A DNA stretch of 64,000 nt from Liolophura sinensis (taxonomy: Eukaryota; Mollusca; Polyplacophora; Chitonida; Chitonidae). Each line of letters opens with the position of its first letter. Positions within the stretch are counted from its first letter, which is position 1. Shown one piece after another: positions 58,001 through 64,000 of this stretch. The stretch lies in the NCBI RefSeq assembly GCF_032854445.1, contig NC_088300.1, forward strand, positions 68,980,984 through 69,044,983, read 5' to 3'. A program made the position numbers and the translations under genes. The notes below the pieces were generated by a model. That model was given only the letters and a program-made list of their open reading frames with translations, made no database searches and was not told the DNA's origin.

Positions 58001-61000
58001 ACTCTCGCGTTAACAAACATTCAGCGGAAATTCCAGTAACGGAACACTCATGAAGTTCCGAAAACGGCAACAACAACAATCACATGACGCCACTGAACTG
58101 GCTCTTGCATCTCTTCAGCTAGTGGAAATGTGAAACAACTCCACTTATTCACTACCTACTTCACGCCGTGTAAGGCGAAACATAGGAAATTCTACAAGAC
58201 TATTCCTCACCAGCGGTGGCGTCCAGTGGGTCATCCACCCTCAGCTTGACAACAGACCAGGATATCAACATGTAGACCACGCCTCCGATCAGTCCAGTCA
58301 CAAAGGCACCCCACGTGTACATATCGTTACACCCTGCACAGGCCGATACCTAAACCAGAACAGCAAAAATGGCGTGACAACATCAAAATGCCAGATATAG
58401 GACAAATGTCAGATATGGGCCTAGTTTATCTGTTGATATGTTTATTCAACTATTTATTTATTTCATTAAAATTTAACCCAAGACAATGTCAGTAATTAAA
58501 CATGGGATAAGTTTATGAGTGGTGGAACTCAGAGAGCCCGGAGCAAACCACCGCCCTTCGCCAGGTTCCTGACAAACGTCCTCACTTAAAGCCACAGTAA
58601 AAGCATCGAGAGCTGAATTCGACCACGCTACCTCCAAGGGCAACGGGCGGGATAGTCTCAGAGGGACAACGCTTTAAACGTCAGCCATGGTTCAGCTTGT
58701 CTTTGTAATCGTAAAACGTGTTACCACGGTAGTATAAGAAAGAGCTGAAGTCGAAATTGCCAAAGATGAGCAAATCGTACTAAGCTTGTATACAGTCAAA
58801 AATATCTTTGCGTTTTTCGTTAGTCAAATAAAGAAAATTGCATTTAAATACGCACACGGTTTGCAAGTATGCACATGGTATAGGAATGTGACCCTTACCA
58901 TTCCCGTGAGGCAACCGTTGACCGTGGACAACATACTCCATTTGCCGTCTCCCAATGGTGTTTTGTTCAGAACGAGCACCACAAAGCCACCGCCTGTAGC
59001 CGCAGCCACGGTGTTCACGATAGAAATGGCTATAGCAATGCCATCTCCGGGGTTGGATATGGCGGCCTGTGAGCCACCGTTGAAGGCGAAGAAACCAAAG
59101 AGCAAGACAAAACCTCCCAGAGCTGCGAACTATGGAGGAAAAGGAAAGATGAAAATTACAGTTCGATGAACACACAAATACACATGCCCACAAAACCTCA
59201 AATTTCCATTTAAACCTATATTGATTTGAGGGGTTACCTTGGAGAGGAAAATGGCGACGTCCACAAATACGTTGTTCTAATTAAATCCTTCGCAATAAAC
59301 ATGTATGAATTCTTGTGGGGCTTGGTCGACCATATTAATATTGATAAGCTTCGTTGTTAGGCTGTCGGAAAATCATTTTGAAGTGCATTATATAATGTTC
59401 ATTTATACACACAAACAATGAATATATACGTGAGTTATAGGGTGTGAAAGACGGATTGTTATATTGTAGTGTTGTTATGGTGTTTTCACGGCCTTTTGGA
59501 GTTTCTTTTTGACTGCCACTTACAGGAAGAGAATGCCCTTTAATTTCCACAGGGTAGCCGGATTCCTCATCAAATCTGCCTTTTCGAGCGCCAAGAAAGA
59601 GGGCACCCACAAAAGCCGCTGTTCCTCCTAACGTATGTACAACACCACTGCCGGCAAAATCCTTCCGAAGATAAAAACAAAATCGAAAAAGATCTTGAAA
59701 AAGAGATGAAACATCATCAGACCGAAACCTGCTTATCATAAATTACAGTCCTTCATGAACTGTCGCACAACTGGCCTCAGTTGCTTACCTATGTACGGGC
59801 ATAATGAGGCAATCATTGAGAGTCATTCTGTTATCCAAGCATTCAGACAGGCGGTCATATAGGATGTTAATTCTAAACGAATATGTCGTTGAATTGAGGT
59901 ACTGATCTTTATAAGATCCTAGTCTTTTCCCACACACTGACCAGACAAAAGGTCAAATAGCTGAACTGAAAAGGCATTACATGTAGCCTACTTACGTTGT
60001 ATGCGACCGTTGACACCTCCCCTTTCTCATTAATATATTCACTTCCGTCTGACAGCCAGCCTTCACCACTCCATGTCCAGTGAGTTACTACAGGGTACAC
60101 AAATCCTAAAAAAACACAGATCAATCGTAATATCATTTTTTGAAAGATAAAAGAAAATGTTTGACAGATAAATCGAAAGTTTTACATGGGAAGATAAAAG
60201 CGAACGATAAAAGGAAATAATTAGTGTGGAAAATAATAGTAATGGATTATGTATGGATTCAAAAGAAACAGGAAGGATGAAAGGAAAGGTTTGTAAGCAT
60301 AAAAGCGAAAAAGATAGGCCCACTGGTGCAACGGGATAAGGTGTTGGTATCTAGTGTATCTTGTCCGGCAAGTAAAAATTATGTTATAAAGATTAGATTG
60401 CATGTGTGATCAGAGAGCGAGTGTAGAAAATTTTCAATTCTTGATTCCTTTTACCTGTAATAAGAAAACTGTAGACGAGGTAGCCATTGAAATCACACCG
60501 TTCAGCAACCGCCCCTGAGACGATGGTGGCCGCAGTGGCGGCAAAGACGTACTGGAAGAACCATTTAGCGTACTGGTCATCAGGCATATAGGCATGCGCA
60601 AAGTATTCGTAACCAATAAACTTATTCCCAGAGCCATATGCCAAAGCATATCCGATCAGCCAGTAAGAGAGACCAGACACAACTGCAGTGAAAAAAATAA
60701 AGGTAAACTGATAAGCAAATTGATTTCAAAGAAATACATTACTATCACGATCTAGTTATTTCGAGCTTGAGGAAGTTTGTAGAGCCCTGGACTGTTTGTG
60801 GGGATCGATTTTTAAATCCTGGAAAATGCGACCAAACGGGGGAATTTTTCAACAAAAACACGGATGCTGTGAGACAATAGTTTCTAAGAAGCGCGGGGCT
60901 GTGAATATGGATATGTGTTTTAGGAGAAGGGTATTGGATTTAGGCGAGGAACTGTGGTAGCTTTCCAGTACTTACACTCACGACTGGGGTAACTTTCCAG

Positions 61001-61935
61001 TGCTTACACTTACAACTTGGGTAACTTTCCAGTGCTTACACTAGCAGAAGCTAGTGTAGGGGGAATTGGACACAGACCCCCATTACAACTTCCGTTTTTC
61101 GGTAGGGACGATTGTAGTTCTGTGAATTTTAGGGTATAAAGTCTTTTTTTGCTCCCAGGCGTCCATTTTTGGTGCACAGGTGCATGCTTGGTATTAAAAT
61201 GCAGGAAACTGTCTAAACTTTGAGGAGGTATGAGCTTTATTGATGAAAGTTTGAAATTCTGGGTGAGAGGACACAAGGTGTGAGGTAGTGATGAGGCTGC
61301 GAGTGACGTCCCCTTGGCGTTGCTAGGCACGCCTCCCAGCTGAGCTACTGAGCACTAGACTGAGCTACAGCACTAGACGTTAACATTGTCGCTTATGGAA
61401 AATTAATGGGGGGCCGAGGCCAATTAGCCCAATTGTTGTTTATTTCCGTCCAGCAAGCATGATAGACGAATGTCATGGTCGACACACTGAATACATAACA
61501 TTCTATCACTTGCTGGCTTATCACAACAAAATGCATATATTTAAATGAGGACTTCCATTTACATATTAAATTGTCATTTGTTCAGTAAGTTTTATTGCAA
61601 AGCAGACACACTCATCAGTTTTTCAATTGTATTCAAGTTTTAGTAAATCAAAATGCACAAACCATGAAATGGAGGGTAGATTTTTTTTTACTTTCTACAA
61701 ATTTCCAGTATTTTTAAATGGAAGATCTTACCATTGTCTTTGTGAGTTTGGGATTTTTTATAATGCTTTGTGTTTTATGATTAATAACTAATTTTGTTAC
61801 ATGCACTAGATCCACAGGGCGAAACTGGTTATCTTTCTTACTTACATGAGTCAAGTAGATTCTTAATCAAGATGTTTGTCACGTTTTTACTTCGCACGGA
61901 CCCAGCTTCAAGGAACGCAAATCCACATTGCATAA
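54945..61935 (-). CDS. Ammonium transporter (AMT) gene C, exons 2-11 (5' partial)
   Basis: AMT channel with exons in transcript order: 61935-61846, 60682-60455, 60105-59996, 59661-59524, 59129-58899, 58349-58211, 57461-57367, 56698-56572, 55524-55402, 55075-54945. These give 470 codons including the stop, plus a split first codon. Exon 1 (N-terminus and half of TM1) is not recognisable in 61936-64000, so it probably lies beyond the window. Pore motifs DFAGSGVVH and VHFGGG, gate motifs QYVF and AFNGGS, and [16 protein letters not shown] are intact. It lies head to tail upstream of gene B and shares with it the 123-nt exon 10 and the tail motif, so B and C look like the closer pair. Unlike A and B, I see no splice-site duplication abutting its exons. 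Confidence 0.93.
55402..55524 (-). CDS. AMT gene C exon 10 (cytosolic tail)
   Basis: 123 nt. [20 protein letters not shown], then GWGEKGDSLVQMAG. Phase-1 end at GTGAGT. Confidence 0.93.
56572..56698 (-). CDS. AMT gene C exon 9 (TM11)
   Basis: 127 nt. [20 protein letters not shown] and GILRVNEEMELK. Acceptor CTCCACAG, donor GTAGGC. Confidence 0.95.
57080..57240 (+). mobile_element. SINE family 1 copy in gene C intron 8
   Basis: AGGTCTGTCAGCAACCTGCG through GTACGGCGTAAAACACCAAT and AAATAAATA. Confidence 0.88.
57367..57461 (-). CDS. AMT gene C exon 8 (second pore His)
   Basis: 95 nt. VHFGGGVTGVITIAFLSKTY, ending NRSGL at GTGAGT. Confidence 0.95.
58211..58349 (-). CDS. AMT gene C exon 7 (TM8-TM9)
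   Basis: 139 nt. VSACAGCNDMYTWGAFVTG and [14 protein letters not shown]. Donor GTGAGG. Confidence 0.95.
58899..59129 (-). CDS. AMT gene C exon 6 (TM6-TM7)
   Basis: 231 nt. FAALGGFVLLFGFFAFNGGS, ending NGCLTGM at GTAAGG. Acceptor CTCCATAG. Confidence 0.95.
59524..59661 (-). CDS. AMT gene C exon 5 (TM5, pore His)
   Basis: 138 nt. [20 protein letters not shown], ending EIKGHSLP at GTAAGT. The acceptor ACTTCGGAAG has a weak pyrimidine tract, but the frame and family alignment fix it. Confidence 0.95.
59996..60105 (-). CDS. AMT gene C exon 4 (extracellular loop)
   Basis: 110 nt. GFVYPVVTHWTWSGEGWLSD, ending STVAYN at GTAAGT. Confidence 0.95.
60455..60682 (-). CDS. AMT gene C exon 3 (TM2-TM4)
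   Basis: 228 nt. [39 protein letters not shown] and [12 protein letters not shown]. Acceptor CACTGCAG, donor GTAAAA. Confidence 0.95.
60958..61045. repeat. 33-bp repeat in gene C intron 2
   Basis: Two to three units with AACTTTCCAGTGCTTACACT. On the gene strand each holds GTAAGTGTAAG-like donor strings, but it is not next to an exon. Confidence 0.7.
61846..61935 (-). CDS. AMT gene C exon 2 (end of TM1)
   Basis: 90 nt. [20 protein letters not shown] and ILIKNLLDS, with an N-V-T sequon. Acceptor TATTTACAG, donor GTAAGT. Confidence 0.95.
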
Positions 61936-64000
61936 CTGTAAATAAAAGAAGGGAAACACATCAAATGACTGACTGGATGACTGACTTATTCGTTTATTGA
62001 TTGATGAAATAATGTATTCCTTGAAAGTTTCCTTTACGCATGTCCTTATTTATTAGTTCGTTCAATCTCCTGTGCATTTAAATGGTTACACGCTGGGATT
62101 TTAATTTCGATGACCTTTCTGCCCAATCATTCCAAGCTATATGTATACATCTGCAATTAAAGCTTGAAAGACGTGCAGTCGAGAATAAAAAGTGAAGATA
62201 CTTTTAACATTTAATGACTCCTCCGTGGGTATATAGGAATACTGAGGAATAAAAATTAAGCTCGCGTGGTCTGTAAAATAACGCGCAATACCTTTCATCC
62301 ACACCACTAAGGAGGGCTTGCACGATTTAATAAAACACATGACTGCAATCGTTTTGTTTGTTATTTCTTTTCCTTTCTCCCTAGTTTCGCGACTTATGAC
62401 CCGGAACAAGCTTTGTGTTGACGCAAGCTACTGGCACACTATGTGACAGAAATATGTGACAGAAATTTACAAAAATAGAACTGTAGAAGTCGATTAATCC
62501 ATTATATGTACACCAATACACATAAACAAATAGTTATACGGATTAATTTATTTATTTAATTATTTTCTCTCGTTTTTTTCTTCATTTATGTATCACTCAC
62601 AACCTTTTTCTCTTTCCCGATGGCGAATGAGTTTATGAGTGGAGGATACTGGATTGACGTGGATGTAGACCTTTGGCCATTTACTGACGTACTCTTCCAT
62701 GTGAGACGTAGACATGCACACCATGTGTTCAAGAGATTGAAAACCAAGCCTCACCTTCAACGGCCAGGCCACATTCCATTCCTCTATATATGACTTTTCG
62801 GTTTGTGGTTTTTGAGGGGGTTTTTACGTTTTTTTTTCTTTTTCAATGCCTTATATACGATTTATGTAAAATTATAAATCTTACAACCCAAAAAGCACAG
62901 TATATGATTGGCTTCTTCTTTGCCAGAAACTGCCAATGGATCACGTTGTGGTGCTGTACGCGTGAATTTTCTGTTCATATGTCAGTGTCGATCACCAATA
63001 TATGACCCATAAGTACACGTGTGGTATCTCACATTATATAGTGTCAAGGTTTACCTAAAATATGGACATCAGATATTTACATGTTAATCATGAGCGTGAG
63101 GTATGGCATGGGTAATTACTGGGCTCTATGCCGAATGAGAGTGCCTCAGGGCACGTGACTAGATGTGGGGGTTTGGCTATGTTGACAAAGTGTTGGGACG
63201 GGTCGTCGGGACTTTTCAACCCAGCAAATTGCTCCTTGGAAGCTATCCAAGCGGAACTATATGTCAAGGTTAGCAGCACCAGACACACGTGAAATGTTTT
63301 CAACAATATAAACCAGGTCCTCAGGCTAAAGCTGACCTATATTTAGCCTATTAATAGGCTATAAACTGCTTTTACGCCACTTCCCTTCAATCAGATCAAC
63401 CTCTTAATTTGAATGTTTTAGTTCCACAAACTTGACAGGAGTGCAATAACTGCGTATATGTAATTGCAAATCAGGAAATGCAGATCACTGTGACGCTGTA
63501 GCTAACCTAGTTTTCACCTTTCTGCTTACGTATATGCGCTGTAATTTTATACGACATAAAGATGAATGCTGTCGTGATGTATGATGTCAGCTAACTTTAT
63601 GTGACATTTGGAAGATAACTTCCAAATTTCAGTTCAAATGAAGGACACGGGATTTTCGCACCTGATTTTAACGGGCACTTTAGATTTAGATCAAAACTTA
63701 CTGGGAAATATAATTGATCGTATGTTGATTGCACTGATACATTGTCGCAGTGCGATTGCGTTGATACAAGAATTGTTGTCATATAGTATATACTGTTTCT
63801 ACGAACAAATTAGGACAAAGCTTAAACAGCTTGTGGAAAATAAAATTACAATACATTAGTGGAAATAGGCGAAACGTTTTTCGATTCCTTGCAGAATTTA
63901 CTGACGCCTAAAGGTCATTCACCATTCAACCCTCCCCCCCCCCCCTGCCCCCACTCCATTCAACCCCATGTTTTCTCACTCCGGTATAACATTCACTTTT
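61936..64000. other. Gene C intron 1 or upstream region
   Basis: No AMT exon 1 found on the minus strand, so this is probably intron 1. Contains a C-run at about 63934-63946 and the doubtful secreted-protein frame at 63088-63306. Confidence 0.45.
63088..63306 (-). CDS. Possible first exon of an unknown secreted protein
   Basis: A 72-codon frame beginning MLKTFHVCLVLLTLTYSSAW, a plausible signal peptide, followed by a polar Pro-rich stretch. I recognise no domain. It is not AMT exon 1, which should end in a TM1 half in phase 1. A chance frame is quite possible. Confidence 0.2.
   Translation of the reverse strand: MLKTFHVCLVLLTLTYSSAWIASKEQFAGLKSPDDPSQHFVNIAKPPHLVTCPEALSFGIEPSNYPCHTSRS

Noticed and set aside
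62137-62409. Minus-strand 90-codon frame as gene C exon 1
   Set aside because: Lacks the TM1 half and a phase-1 donor expected from genes A and B.

Overview
This is a piece of an animal nuclear genome: AT-rich, intron-rich, with GT-AG introns. It is most likely from a marine mollusc or another lophotrochozoan. The evidence is three complete or partial ammonium transporter (AMT) genes split into many exons, numerous tRNA-derived SINE copies of a type I associate with molluscs, a degenerate Penelope-like retroelement, a Ty3/gypsy remnant and very abundant minisatellites. I cannot name the species.

Genes. Gene A (+ strand, 12245-32889) has 11 coding exons and predicts 517 aa. Gene B (- strand, 46073-36554) has 11 coding exons and predicts 536 aa. 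Gene C (- strand, 61935-54945) shows exons 2-11, with exon 1 outside the window or unrecognised. All three share the same intron positions and phases and are old tandem duplicates. A and B converge tail to tail; C lies head to tail behind B. All keep the twin histidines, the phenylalanine gate, the conserved Asp before the pore His, and the GLDxPKHGE C-terminal region of the Amt/Mep/Rh superfamily. I see no other convincing protein-coding gene.

Layout. 1-4.7 kb is non-coding, with SINE pieces and a 21-bp minisatellite. 4.7-10.6 kb is one large 37-bp satellite with a local 222-bp higher-order repeat. 12.2-32.9 kb is gene A; its 13.2-kb first intron holds at least six unrelated tandem arrays. 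33-36.5 kb is the A/B intergenic region, with SINEs. 36.6-46.1 kb is gene B. 46.1-54.9 kb is intergenic, with a Penelope-like element carrying inverted 3' arms (47.2-49.5 kb) and a gypsy reverse-transcriptase relic, both sitting inside a split TACATG minisatellite. 54.9-61.9 kb is gene C. 62-64 kb has no recognised gene.

Most interesting pattern. Tandem duplications repeatedly sit on splice signals of the AMT genes. Gene B exon 1 is followed by nine more 47/48-bp copies of its own 5' splice site. Gene B exon 3 and gene A exon 4 each have a second in-frame copy of the exon end plus donor (57 and 81 bp). Gene A exon 10 has its 3' splice site repeated every 40 bp, and the upstream copies lead to stop codons. 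The 47-bp array in gene A intron 1 ends at the exon 2 polypyrimidine tract and repeats a branch-point-like, AP-1-like motif. These could produce length variants in TM1, TM4, the extracellular vestibule loop and the cytosolic tail, but only RNA data can show whether they do.
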